Below are positions 9,772 to 18,983 of a stretch of DNA of 64,000 bases, piece after piece (the first letter of the stretch is position 1; each line of letters opens with the position of its first letter). A program made the position numbers and the translations under genes. The notes under the pieces were generated by a model that was not told where the DNA came from, did not search any database, and was given only the letters and a program-made list of their open reading frames with translations. Source of the stretch: Fodinibius sp034521915 (GTDB taxonomy: Bacteria; Bacteroidota; Rhodothermia; Balneolales; Balneolaceae); the NCBI RefSeq assembly GCF_034521915.1, contig NZ_JAXHLU010000013.1, forward strand, positions 138,153-202,152, written 5' to 3'.

Positions 9772-9922
9772 TAACATTGTCAATCCTCCTAACCTTCCGC
9801 CCAGGCGACAGGCTCTTCTCCAAGGAGGAACGCTATTACAGAAATTCCAAGCTTACAAGTCCCTCTTGGAGCCGCGACCGACTACCGGCGGTAAGAGGGA
9901 TTTAGGGTGATTGATTAAATTG
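9772..9922. repeat. Palindromic intergenic element (MITE/REP-like)
   Basis: A stretch of about 150 bp between arsC and arsM without coding signal. Its ends are imperfect inverted copies (AATCCTCCTAACC at the left, GGATTTAGGGTGATT at the right), and an internal pair TCCCTCTT / AAGAGGGA frames a G+C-rich loop near 9,871-9,900. Just upstream, CGTTCCG and CGGAACG form another perfect 7-bp pair near 9,685-9,710. This resembles small interspersed elements in Bacteroidota genomes. Only one copy is in the window, so mobility is inferred. Confidence 0.45.
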
Positions 9923-9927
9923 AATCA

Positions 9928-10827
9928 TTAGCAGCAACCTGAACCCGGTTCGCAAACATGGCCATTCCTCTATCATTTCAATTTTCTGGCTGTCTATATT
10001 TTCTTCTGACTTTCCACCGGGCTTTTGAGCAAAAACCGTGATACTGTAAATACCGGTATCTCCATTTTTAAAATCATCTATTTCTTCTTCGGATAAATAC
10101 TTCGCCAAGATATCATCAGGCAGTTCAATAGTCTTTTCTTTTTGAATGGTACTATTTTCGAAGCCTGTTTCTTTTATATGATTAAGGTAAACATCTTTTT
10201 GAATAGCCCCTGCTACGCAACCGGCATACATTTCGGCATCTTCACGAAGGGCTTCGGGCAAATCGCCTACCAGCACAATATCAGAAATACTAAAATGTCC
10301 GCCGGGTTTTAGCGTGCCGGAAAATTTCCGAAAAGACCTTTAGGTTTGTCAGGTACCAGGTTCAGTACACAGTTACTGACGATTACATCGGCCACGTCAT
10401 CAGAGACCGGCATGTCTTCAATATCACCATAGCGAAATTCGACGTTATTAAAACCCAACTTTATCTGCATTTTTTCGAGCCTTTAGCAATCATAGACTCG
10501 GCAAAATCAATTCCGATTACTTTGCCCTGTCGCTCCTGTTTCGTGGCGAGCTACAAAGCAGTCGTTGCCGGCACCCGATCCAAGATCAATAACAGTATCG
10601 CCTTCATTAATTTTGGCGAACTGGGTTGGAAGCCCGCATCCAAGTCCAAGATCGGCATCTGCATTATAGCCCTCAACCGAGTTGTAGTCATCACTCATGA
10701 CGTTGTAGACTTCATCGGAGCCACAGCACGACCCGGAATCGTAATCCTTGGACTGTTCACTAATTTGACTGTATTTTTCTTTGACCGTTTGCTTCAGTTC
10801 TTCAGCCGTTTTCTCTTTGGTACTCAT
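9928..10827 (-). CDS. arsM: Arsenite S-adenosylmethionine methyltransferase ArsM, frameshifted
   Basis: Fragments in different frames together make a full ArsM. The start (10827) reads through GSCCGSDEVYNVMSDDY, LGLGCGLP and VIDLGSGAGNDCF, the SAM-binding motif. The middle (about 10,280-10,510) is readable only by changing frame. The C-terminal part continues GDLPEALREDAEMYAGCVAG. A last indel near 9,960 hides the true end HVCEPGSGCC before the stop at 9,928. The Cys in the N-terminal CC, the GC pair and CVAG would bind As(III). ArsM methylates arsenite. The start lies 1 bp after the arsR copy 2 stop, so the two are cotranscribed. Confidence 0.82.
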
Positions 10828-10828
10828 A

Positions 10829-11164
10829 TTAGCAGCAGTTGTCTTTTGTTGCAGTTGTAAGATTCGTTAATAATGGCGTTAGAAATTCTTTCATTTCTGC
10901 TATGCCTTCTTCATCCAGGCAGTAGCAGGTACGCACGCCGTCAACTTCACCTTTAATAATACCGGCTTTTTTCAGTGCCTTTAGGTGTTGCGAAACCGTA
11001 GACTGAGCTAGCGGCAACTCATCCGTAATATCACCGCAAATGCAGGTTTCACGCTCGGCCAAGAGTTCAATTATTGCTATACGTGCCGGATGCCCAAGAG
11101 CTTTCATAAGTTCGGCGGCCCGTTTCTGTGAAGTATCAAATAATTTTGCTTTGGTAATTGCCAT
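10829..11164 (-). CDS. arsR: ArsR-family arsenic repressor, copy 2 (operon leader)
   Basis: 111 aa starting at the ATG MAITKAKLF; an upstream in-frame TTG at 11,176 would add four residues. Contains ELLAERETCICGDI (As(III)-binding Cys pair), recognition helix LAQSTVSQHLKALKKAG, CYC near the wing and a C-terminal CC. It is the first gene of the reverse-strand ars operon and should repress it until arsenite binds. A perfect 16-bp palindrome lies 15 bp upstream of its start. Compared with copy 1 it has the full normal N-terminus. Confidence 0.9.
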   Translation of the reverse strand: MAITKAKLFDTSQKRAAELMKALGHPARIAIIELLAERETCICGDITDELPLAQSTVSQHLKALKKAGIIKGEVDGVRTCYCLDEEGIAEMKEFLTPLLTNLTTATKDNCC

Positions 11165-11178
11165 AACATTAATCAATT

Positions 11179-11194
11179 ATCGTAAATTTACGAT
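11179..11194. promoter_or_regulatory. Probable ArsR operator
   Basis: ATCGTAAATTTACGAT is a perfect 16-bp palindrome 15 bp upstream of the first gene of the ars operon. ArsR-family repressors bind such AT-rich inverted repeats overlapping their own promoter. Assignment rests on symmetry and position. Confidence 0.7.
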
Positions 11195-11236
11195 TAAATA
11201 TACTTGTTATTTAGCTTTGTAGCAATTCAAATTTTG

Positions 11237-11590
11237 TTAATCAATCGCATCCATCCACTTTCTTGTCTTCTTGTCAATGGATACCTCAAAAAACTCCCTG
11301 AGCTCCTCCAGCTTGTCGGGATTAACCTGAATGGCTACTTTCCGACCTTTTTTGATCTTTTCTACCAGCCCGGCATGCCGGAGCTCTTTCAGGTGAAGGG
11401 AGAGTGAAGATTTGGAGATCCCCAAATCTTCTTTCAAGGCTCCGAAGTCGCAAGTAGGTTCTTCCATACAACAATCTTCTTTCCGGTTAACTACACAGCA
11501 GGTATGGACCCGGCGAATTAATCGCTTAAGAATCGCCAGTCGTTTGGGATGGCCCAGCGCTTTGAATGCAACGTCGAGAGATTGGCTCAT
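11237..11590 (-). CDS. Cys-rich ArsR/SmtB-family regulator
   Basis: 117 aa winged-helix regulator (FKALGHPKRLAILKRLI, recognition helix LGISKSSLSLHLKELRHAG). Unlike ordinary ArsR it carries an insert of about 20 residues between helices with HTCCVVNRKEDCCMEEPTC, giving five Cys in a short stretch, probably a soft-metal site. It is transcribed away from the ynfA homologue, and an inverted repeat lies in the shared 60-bp gap. It probably represses itself and the downstream metal cluster on the other strand. The metal is not predictable from sequence. Confidence 0.8.
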   Translation of the reverse strand: MSQSLDVAFKALGHPKRLAILKRLIRRVHTCCVVNRKEDCCMEEPTCDFGALKEDLGISKSSLSLHLKELRHAGLVEKIKKGRKVAIQVNPDKLEELREFFEVSIDKKTRKWMDAID

Positions 11591-11601
11591 AGCAGTAATT
11601 T

Positions 11602-11628
11602 TGTTAAGCTTACCCCATAAGTTTAACA
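11602..11628. promoter_or_regulatory. Probable operator between divergent arsR-like and ynfA genes
   Basis: TGTTAAGCTT and AAGTTTAACA form an inverted repeat (9 of 10 positions) around a 7-bp centre, in the 60-bp gap between the Cys-rich regulator and the ynfA homologue. Position suits control of both genes by that regulator. Confidence 0.55.
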
Positions 11629-11650
11629 GTTTTTAATTATCTAAACAATT

Positions 11651-11986
11651 ATGATAACCTATCTTCAATCCTTGCTGTACTTTATCGTAGCCGGACTCTT
11701 TGAAATTGGGGGCGGCTATCTTGTTTGGCTCTGGCTGCGGGAAAGCAAAAGCTGGTGGTACGGACTTTCCGGGATGATCTTGCTGGCACTCTACGGCTTC
11801 ATTCCCACCCTGCAACCGGCTCACTTCGGCCGAGTATATGCTGCCTATGGCGGGGTATTTATCATTCTATCGATGCTGTGGGGATGGAAAATAGATGGCA
11901 TCCAACCCGACAAGTTTGATATTATAGGTGCCCTGTTGGCCCTGGCTGGTGTTGCCATCATGATGTACTGGCCACGAGGATCCTAA
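11651..11986 (+). CDS. YnfA/UPF0060 family small membrane protein
   Basis: 111 aa, four membrane helices, with FIVAGLFEIGGGYLVWLWLR, GFIPTLQP and FGRVYAAYGGVFI, all highly typical of YnfA/UPF0060. These resemble small multidrug-resistance transporters; the substrate is poorly defined. It is divergent from the Cys-rich ArsR-like gene, suggesting a metal- or metalloid-inducible role. Length is normal for the family. Confidence 0.88.
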   Translation: MITYLQSLLYFIVAGLFEIGGGYLVWLWLRESKSWWYGLSGMILLALYGFIPTLQPAHFGRVYAAYGGVFIILSMLWGWKIDGIQPDKFDIIGALLALAGVAIMMYWPRGS

Positions 11987-12032
11987 TAAAATGTACACTT
12001 CTCCATATTTGACTGTCGCTGACAAAGGTTAT

Positions 12033-12070
12033 ATGTTTTATTGTTATTGAATTTTTAAACAATAAAACAT
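12033..12070. promoter_or_regulatory. Perfect 13-bp inverted repeat before a membrane-protein gene
   Basis: ATGTTTTATTGTT (12,033-12,045) and AACAATAAAACAT (12,058-12,070) are exact inverted copies around a 12-nt loop, ending 4 bp before the ATG at 12,075. It is AT-only apart from four pairs, so it is more likely a protein-binding site or a hairpin that covers the start than a terminator. Confidence 0.55.
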
Positions 12071-12074
12071 TATT

Positions 12075-12530
12075 ATGAATTCTTTTCTTACCGGTCCGTT
12101 ACAAAAGAGAGGGCTGCTCTATGGCTTGTTAGGAACCTTGCTTATGTCTCTCATTATGTTAATTGGAATGGGAACTGGACTGAGCCCGATTCCCCAACCC
12201 ATTCCGCTGGCTATTGTAACATCAGTATTGGACAATATAGCCCAACCGCTGCTTATAATATTCGCGATCTTCACCCACTTTGGCTACGGCGCCTTTTGGG
12301 GTGCGGTGCTATTTCGAGTAGTAAAGAAGCGCGGCCAAACCTGGCACGGCCTTGCCATGGGCCTATTTCTCTGGTTCATTATGGAATTGCTCGTACTGCC
12401 ATGGCTGGGATGGGGCGTATTTGGCTCGGCCATCACCCCTAAAATTGCCGTTGCCACCTTGGCCCTCCACCTTGGTGTACGGCGGAGTATCGGGCTGGGG
12501 TTTAAACAGGATCTCACCAGCAACCGATAG
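12075..12530 (+). CDS. Hypothetical membrane protein, four predicted helices
   Basis: 151 aa with hydrophobic segments near residues 12-32, 50-72, 90-110 and 118-138. Motifs such as FTHFGYGAFWGAVLF and LFLWFIMELLVLPWLGWG resemble DUF-type proteins of unknown function; no catalytic motif is seen. It follows ynfA in the same direction and is preceded by a strong inverted repeat, so it may have its own control. I do not recognise a specific family. Confidence 0.6.
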   Translation: MNSFLTGPLQKRGLLYGLLGTLLMSLIMLIGMGTGLSPIPQPIPLAIVTSVLDNIAQPLLIIFAIFTHFGYGAFWGAVLFRVVKKRGQTWHGLAMGLFLWFIMELLVLPWLGWGVFGSAITPKIAVATLALHLGVRRSIGLGFKQDLTSNR

Positions 12531-12578
12531 TTCTAACTAGCACAATTATCTAATCAAATTAAACGCAAACTATTCACT

Positions 12579-12941
12579 ATGTCCGACAATCGATCCATTG
12601 CATGTAATTTAGCTGCAATTGATAAAAATGAACGAGAGCAACACAAGGCCAACTCAGCGGAGGTATTCACCGCTATCGAAGAATGGCTGGAACTATTTAA
12701 CGGCTACGCCTTTCGCCTTCCAACCGACAGCAAAATAATTGAAAAGGCGGCAGTTTTTATGGCCCGCGAACGACAGTGCTGCCCCTTCTTCGAATTTAAC
12801 CTGGAAGTAACACCGGAGAGCGGCCCGGTTTGGCTGAAACTCACCGGCAATCAAAAGGTTAAAGAATTCATCAAACACAATATAATCCCCCAGCTAAAAC
12901 AGGGACAGCCGGGAATAAGGCCGCAAAGCTCAGAAACATAG
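12579..12941 (+). CDS. Small conserved hypothetical protein with a CC motif
   Basis: 120 aa, soluble. The central ARERQCCPFFEFNLEV followed by VWLKLTGNQKVKEFI is a pattern I associate with small proteins found near metal-resistance genes; the adjacent Cys pair could bind a metal. It is 48 bp downstream of the membrane-protein gene and on the same strand. Function unknown. Confidence 0.6.
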   Translation: MSDNRSIACNLAAIDKNEREQHKANSAEVFTAIEEWLELFNGYAFRLPTDSKIIEKAAVFMARERQCCPFFEFNLEVTPESGPVWLKLTGNQKVKEFIKHNIIPQLKQGQPGIRPQSSET

Positions 12942-13209
12942 CCGACAATACATTTCTAATATGGGATCAAATGCTACACACAGATACTTAGATGAAGTAA
13001 TTAAACATCTATTATAGAGTCATTACAGCAATCTCTTTTCTGCGGATCTTAGTACAGGAATCGCCATACTCTGTTAGCGCTATCTCTGATAAGTAATAAA
13101 ATGTGAAACTGTTCGCATTTTACTCAGTTCTCTATAAATTTATGTCACTGTTTTTAGGGCTAAATTCCAACTTTTCTGTAAATTCCTTCATAATCACATC
13201 CGTGCTATC

Positions 13210-14563
13210 ATGAAACGTCTGTTGCTACTTCCTTTTCTGATACTTTTTGCCTGTAACACCCAGGCGCAAGACCTCACTATTGATCCCAAAATGTACGATA
13301 TCATCCGATTCGGTCAGTGCCGACCGGCTGGAATCAGACATCCGGACACTGGCCGGCTTCGGCACACGGCATACCATGTCTGACACCACCTCATCAACGC
13401 GGGGTATTGGCGCGGCACGCCGGTGGATTAAGCAGGAGTTCGAATCCATCAGCGAAAAATGCGGCGGCTGCCTGGAAGTCCACGAGCAGCGTACGCTTGT
13501 CGAGGGGGACCCCGACAGCCGAATTGATGAAGATACCTGGATTGTAAACGTCTATGCTGTGTTAAAGGGTAATACCCATCCCAACCGCTATGTAATTATG
13601 AGCGGCGATATCGACAGCCGAGCCTCCGACATTATGAATGACAGCATTGCTGCGCCGGGTGCCAATGATAATGCAACGGGGATGGCCGGAGCTATTGAGG
13701 CAGCGCGCGTACTCTCAAACTATGAATTTGAGAACAGCATCATATTTGCCGGGCTTTCCGGAGAAGAGCAGGGCCTCTACGGCGGACGATTTATGGCCGA
13801 GAAAGCCAAGGAAGAAGGATGGGATATTATTGGCGTGCTCAACAACGATATGATTGGTAATATTCGGGGCATCGACGGGGTGATCGACAACCGCGAGTTC
13901 CGCATATTTTCTGAGCCTTACTCGGCAAATGCAACCGAGCGTGAACTACAGATGAAACGGTTTTACGGCGGAGAAAACGACGGGATTTCACGTCAGCTTG
14001 CCCGCTATATCTATGAGACCACTTCATTGTATATGCCGCAAATGGATCCCATGCTCATCTACCGGCTCGATCGCTTTGGTCGGGGCGGGCATCATCGACC
14101 GTTTAACGAGGCCGGCTTTGCCGGAGTTCGTATTATGGAAGCTCATGAAAATTATACCCAGCAACACCAAGACATCCGCACGGAGGATGGTATTGAATAT
14201 GGGGATGTAATTGAACACGTGAACTTCAATTATGCTAAGAAACTTACCGCTGTTAACGCCGTAGCTATGGCTTCGCTGGCTGAAGCCCCGCCTAAACCTG
14301 CAAATGTAGAAATTGGCGGTGCAGTAGAACCTTCTACTACCCTGCGATGGGACAAACCGGACAGCGACCTGATCAAAGGCTACAAAATATACTGGCGGCC
14401 TACCTCTGCACCACTCTGGGAAAATGTCCGCTATGTGGGTAATGTCAATAAATTTACGCTGGAAAACATTGTTATCGATAATTACCTCTTTGGGGTTACC
14501 GCTGTAGGCAAGGATGGCCACGAAAGCGTCGTTTCGTATCCAAGTGGACTTATTCGAGACTAG
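13210..14563 (+). CDS. Exported M28-family zinc aminopeptidase, frameshifted near its start
   Basis: The real start is ATG at 13,210, which encodes a lipoprotein-like signal (KRLLLLPFLILFAC). After about 32 codons the frame shifts near 13,305 to the frame that holds the rest (SADRLESDIRTLAGFGTRHT). The M28 metal site is visible as GDIDSR, GANDNATG (bridging Asp), SGEEQGLYGG (catalytic Glu) and NNDMIGN. Residues about 350-435 form a fibronectin-III-like domain (STTLRWDKPDSDLIKGYKIY). Likely a secreted or outer-membrane aminopeptidase. One indel only, so a sequencing error is possible. Confidence 0.82.
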
Positions 14564-14603
14564 AAATATGAGCGCCTAACATTATTTCCTTTCTGAGTTC
14601 TAT

Positions 14604-14638
14604 AAAAGGCTGGCAGCTAACTGTCGGCCTTTTTATTT
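14604..14638 (+). terminator. Rho-independent terminator after the M28 peptidase
   Basis: AAAAGGCTGGCAG and CTGTCGGCCTTTT form a 13-pair stem (two G-U) around CTAA, followed by further T. It lies 40 bp after the peptidase stop. Confidence 0.85.
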
Positions 14639-14720
14639 GGATATAGTATCGATCCTGCAACCTGTAATATAGCCTATCCAAGCAGTGGTAGTCTCTAAAT
14701 ATTTATGTACTTTACAGCTT

Positions 14721-15287
14721 ATGAAAAACACTCATTTTCATATCAAAAATATGGTTTGCAGCCATTGTGCCGAGGTTCTGGAAGAAAAACTATCCCAGGC
14801 CGGCTTTAAGATTGAACGAATTGAACTGGGTGAACTGTACCTGTCGGAAGCTCTTGATGAACAAGAATATGGGCAGTTAGTAAATCTAATTCAAGATAAT
14901 GGTTTTGATCTTATCGATGATGAAAACAGCCGCATCGTGGAACAAATTAAGCAGCTCATCATCCAACAGGTTCGTTCAAACACCCCGATGCAAAAGAATT
15001 TATCTGATTTATTAACCGACAAGATTCATAAAGATTATCAGCAGCTAAGCCGACTGTTTTCGGCCGTGGAGGGTAAATCCATTGAGCGTTACTTTATCCT
15101 GCAAAAGATCGAACGAGCCAAAGAGCTCATCGTCTATGATGAGAAAAGTCTGAGCCAAATCGCCTTGGAGCTCGACTACAGCAGCCAGCAGCATTTTTCG
15201 CGGCAGTTTAAAAAGGAGACCGGCCTTGCCCCTTCCCACTTCAAAGATATCAAAGAAAATAAGCGCACTTCTATCGACCAGTTGTGA
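14721..15287 (+). CDS. AraC-family regulator with N-terminal heavy-metal-associated domain
   Basis: 188 aa from the ATG at 14,721 (MKNTHFHIKNMVCSHCAEVL). The first 65 residues are an HMA fold with the metal motif MVCSHC; the rest is an AraC helix-turn-helix domain (SLSQIALELDYSSQQHFSRQ, then FKKETGLAPSHF). This is an uncommon arrangement: the metal-binding domain found on P-type ATPases and chaperones is here fused to the DNA-binding part. It is immediately upstream of the P1B ATPase, so it probably senses the ATPase substrate and activates it. Confidence 0.85.
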   Translation: MKNTHFHIKNMVCSHCAEVLEEKLSQAGFKIERIELGELYLSEALDEQEYGQLVNLIQDNGFDLIDDENSRIVEQIKQLIIQQVRSNTPMQKNLSDLLTDKIHKDYQQLSRLFSAVEGKSIERYFILQKIERAKELIVYDEKSLSQIALELDYSSQQHFSRQFKKETGLAPSHFKDIKENKRTSIDQL

Positions 15288-15515
15288 GATAACTCGCACA
15301 CTGATATTATCTCCACTCAGCATCACTCCCCACAAAATATACTTCGCCCTAAGCCGCTATTCCAAGTGGTAACCACTCCCATACAAAATCCTGCAAAAGA
15401 TTTACATAAAGATGCAAGAACTGCATAGCGGCGAATCCTATCTTAAGAATTGAAATTCTTTGCATCCCCAACTTCCCATGCATCAAAGGGGTTTGAACAA
15501 AACCACAGCTTATTA

Positions 15516-17467
15516 ATGATATCATTTGTACAAAGATATAAAGAAGCTGTCAGCAGCGCATTGCTACTGGCAATAGCTATCGTAACAGAACACGCCGTAT
15601 CATTTTCGGGTCAAGCTTACGTGTACCTGCCGCTCTATGGACTCTCGTACCTGGCCGTAGGTGGACCGGTCTGGATGAAGGCCTTTCGATCCATCAAAAA
15701 CGGCACCATTTTCAGCGAATTTATGTTGATGGGCATTGCCACCGTCGGCGCTTTTGCTATCGGCGAATACACCGAAGGAGTGGCAGTAATGCTCTTCTAT
15801 ATGATTGGGGAATATGCCCAACACGGGGCGGTCAACCGCGCCAAAAACTCCATCAAAGCCCTTATTAATCAACAGCCCGATACGGCTATAATTGAACGCG
15901 ATGGTAATACCGAAGAGGCCCATCCTTCTGAAGTCAAAATTGGAGAAATCATCCAGGTCAAGCCCGGCGAAAAAGTACCGCTGGACGGGCAACTACTCAC
16001 CGAGAAAGCCTCGTTTAATACCGCTGCCCTCACCGGCGAATCTAAGCCCATGAGTCGCCAGGCCGGTGAAGACGTCTGGGCGGGATCTATCAATCAGGAT
16101 ACCCCGGTACGGATTGAGGTGACCAGCAGCTTTGAAGATACCAAGCTTTCGAACATCCTACAGATGGTTCAGGAAGCCTCTAAACGGAAGGCGCCTACCC
16201 AGCGATTTATGACTCGCTTTGCCAAAATTTATACGCCTATTGTAGTTTGGCTGGCAGTAGCGCTGACGTTTCTTCCGTATCTAGTTGTTGAAAATTACGT
16301 CTTCCAGGATTGGTTTTACCGGGCGCTTATCTTCCTCGTTGTTTCCTGTCCCTGCGGACTGGTGATTTCCATCCCCCTTGGCTATTTCGGTGGCATTGGT
16401 GCAGCATCGCGCAACGGCATCCTGTTTAAAGGATCAGACTTCCTGGATCAGCTGCGTAAAATCACCATCCTATTTATGGATAAGACCGGCACCATGACCG
16501 AGGGGTCTTTTGAAGTACAGGATGTCCAACCTGTAAACGGATACAGCCAAGAAGCGATCCTTCGGCTGGCCGCCTCCCTGGAACAGCAATCCACACATCC
16601 CATTGCCAGGGCTATTCTCAACAGCGTTAACGGGCAGCCCCTGCATTCCGTAAAAAAACAACAGGAAGTTTCTGGGAAGGGGCTGCAGGGTATTATCGAT
16701 CAAAAAACGGTGCTGGTTGGCAATCGTGCGCTCTTGCAGGAATTCGATATTCAACTAGCTACCGACGAACTGGATCCCTCCTGCACTTATGTGCATGTGG
16801 CCAAAGATGGAATGCATGTGGGTACCATCAGCATTGCCGATCGCATTAAAGAGACAGCAAGCAGGCCATTGAACAGCTGCACCAATTGGGGATCTCCGAG
16901 CTCGTTATGCTGTCCGGCGACAATCAGGCGGTCGTCGATCGTGTGGCCGCAAAGCTGAATATAGACCGGGCCTATGGCGGCCTGCTACCCGATGAAAAGT
17001 ATCGCTATGTAGAACAAGCCCTGGACGCATCCCAAACGGTAGGATTTGTCGGCGACGGGGTCAACGATGCACCGGTCATTACGCTGGCCGATGTAGGCAT
17101 TGCCATGGGCGGTATCGGCTCAGATGCTACGGTTGAAACAGCAGACGTAGTAATTCAAACGGATCAGCCTTCTAAAATTCCCACAGCTATAGAAATTGCC
17201 CATTTTACCCACCGCGTGGTATGGCAAAATATTAGTTTTGCGCTGGGGATCAAGGTCTTGGTAATGGCGCTGGCCGCTTTTGGAATGGCAAATATGTGGG
17301 GGGCTATTTTCGCTGATGTAGGGGTAGCACTGCTGGCCATTGCCAATGCCATTCGGATTCAGCATAAATATTCAGCTGACCAGACGACCTTTCCCCTATC
17401 ATCAAGCAGTACTGATACGAAATCACGAACCAATAATCCCCCTGAAACCTGCTGTGAGGCATGCTAG
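15516..17467 (+). CDS. P1B-type heavy-metal-exporting ATPase (ZntA/CadA-like), frameshifted
   Basis: Two frames joined near 16,860 give about 650 aa. ATG at 15,516 (MISFVQRYK) is preferred over the earlier TTG at 15,450. Motifs in order: TGES actuator loop, SCPCGLV in the metal-path helix, DKTGTMTEG phosphorylation site, HPIARA (the HP motif), GDGVNDAP, then FADVGVALLAIANAIRI. The last Asp-Gly helix and CPC suit the Zn/Cd/Pb group. There is no N-terminal HMA domain; the neighbouring regulator carries one instead, while the C-terminus ends CCEAC. Exports divalent soft metals from the cytoplasm. Confidence 0.85.
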
Positions 17468-17689
17468 CTGTTATCAACTTTTGGATTGCCAAACAATGCT
17501 GGATGTAACTATCCCAAGTGGACAACTAACAAAGTCTAAGCAATACCGAAGCAGCGCATCAACCACATACTGAGACAAGTATTTTTATATGGCTTTTAAT
17601 TTTATTTAGTAGTAAATTATTCGATAATCATTTACACATGCCGCAATCAGGCAACGTTAAGCGTACATATAGCACGAACTCATTTGCAT

Positions 17690-17905
17690 ATGATCCCCCA
17701 AGACACTACGAAGTGGCAAAAATTCTATGCCACCGGTAAATACAAAGGATTCCGAAAAATCAGCGAACACGTTTTTAAATTATCCGGTACTACCCGTGTA
17801 ACATTTACTAACGGTGAAAAAAAGGTCTATGCCGCCGGTAATTTTAAAGAAGAGGCGCTGGAGAAAATCTTTAAACAGATTGATCGGCACTACTCCAGCA
17901 ATTAG
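17690..17905 (+). CDS. Hypothetical protein, 71 aa
   Basis: From ATG at 17,690 (MIPQDTTKWQKFYATGKYKG). Basic and Lys-rich with a beta-strand-like centre (FKLSGTTRVTFTNGEKKVY) and a helical end. No known family recognised. It stands alone after the ATPase with about 220 bp before it. Codon pattern agrees with its neighbours, so it may be real, but support is modest. Confidence 0.45.
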   Translation: MIPQDTTKWQKFYATGKYKGFRKISEHVFKLSGTTRVTFTNGEKKVYAAGNFKEEALEKIFKQIDRHYSSN

Positions 17906-18079
17906 CAAATATTCTGCCAGGCAGGTCCATTATTACTTCGCCTTTGATTTGCTGAAATTATGGTCTTTACTGCTACTTTCCTTTATCCCACACTTGTTAC
18001 GGGATGAAAGTTGAGTCCTTTTTTATTTTATGTATTTTAGGACCGAAACAGTTGATCAAAATTTTAGCAGATATTTATT

Positions 18080-18397
18080 ATGACACAAGAAGAAGCAAAT
18101 AACGGAAATCGGCTTATTGAAAATCTGATGGGTAGTACCATTAAGATTGATCAGGAGGATGTCAAAGATATCCCCCTGGCCTTTCTTGCTGTTGAGGATA
18201 TGAAGTTCCACGAGTCGTGGAAATGGTTAATGCCGGTAGTTACTAAGGTTGAAGAAGACCTTGGCTACAGCGTACTCATTCAAGATAACTTCTGCCGCGT
18301 AATTGTTGACGAGGATACCGGTTATGAGCACGAGGGCGAATCCAAGCTGGATGCGGTCTGGCATGCTATCACTGCATGTCTTGACAGCGAACTGTAA
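18080..18397 (+). CDS. Hypothetical protein, 105 aa
   Basis: Acidic soluble protein (MTQEEANNGNRLIENLMGST) with a middle VEDMKFHESWKWLMPVVTKV and an end KLDAVWHAITACLDSEL. The pattern resembles small conserved proteins in phages and Bacteroidota that have no known role. It is followed by a good terminator, which supports a real single-gene unit. Confidence 0.6.
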   Translation: MTQEEANNGNRLIENLMGSTIKIDQEDVKDIPLAFLAVEDMKFHESWKWLMPVVTKVEEDLGYSVLIQDNFCRVIVDEDTGYEHEGESKLDAVWHAITACLDSEL

Positions 18398-18419
18398 TGC
18401 TTGTACATGCAAGTTTTTT

Positions 18420-18450
18420 AAGCCTCAATCCACCAAGATTGGGGCTTTTT
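18420..18450 (+). terminator. Rho-independent terminator
   Basis: AAGCCTCAATC and GATTGGGGCTT pair over 11 positions (one G-U) around CACCAA, then a T run. It lies just after the 105-aa gene. Confidence 0.85.
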
Positions 18451-18547
18451 CATTTTTGCTCTATGATAAATATCATACTTGTTGATAGTTGAAAAATTAA
18501 TTAACACAATTACGATTTTTTATTCATATCAACACAACCTATTTATC

Positions 18548-18979
18548 ATGGAGCATTCCCAACTGCGTATTTCTGACAACTGGTTATCATTTTCGAACGA
18601 CGACTTGGTAATACCAACTGTTTGTAGTGTCCTTCTGCTGCTTTCCTCGATTACGCCCCTGCTGCAAGTTGTCTTACTTGAACTGCTGAAAGTTTATGAG
18701 CCCATCAGCAGTGCACTGGGACTCGAGCTAACACAATTTGTTTTTGCCAGTTATGGACTTATTTCAATAGCTATATTCTACCAGTTTTATAATGCCGAGA
18801 CACAGTGGTCCAAAATCGTTGCCAATATTTTGGGCGTGCTATTCTTCTATCCCCTGATTACGCTGATCATTCGGTCGTTTGGCTATAATGCTACCGGCGT
18901 ATTTTTCGCAGCCGCCCTGATTTATGGGTGCTTTTTCATCGGCATTGGATTGTACCGTTCAGCCAATCCACAAAAGTGA
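18548..18979 (+). CDS. Hypothetical membrane protein, four helices
   Basis: 143 aa from ATG at 18,548 (MEHSQLRISDNWLSFSNDD); an upstream extension in frame to 18,479 is AT-rich and unlikely. Hydrophobic segments lie near residues 22-45, 60-78, 88-106 and 112-132. No family recognised. Its stop is 4 bp from the end of the convergent GalU-like gene. Confidence 0.55.
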   Translation: MEHSQLRISDNWLSFSNDDLVIPTVCSVLLLLSSITPLLQVVLLELLKVYEPISSALGLELTQFVFASYGLISIAIFYQFYNAETQWSKIVANILGVLFFYPLITLIIRSFGYNATGVFFAAALIYGCFFIGIGLYRSANPQK

Positions 18980-18983
18980 CCGA

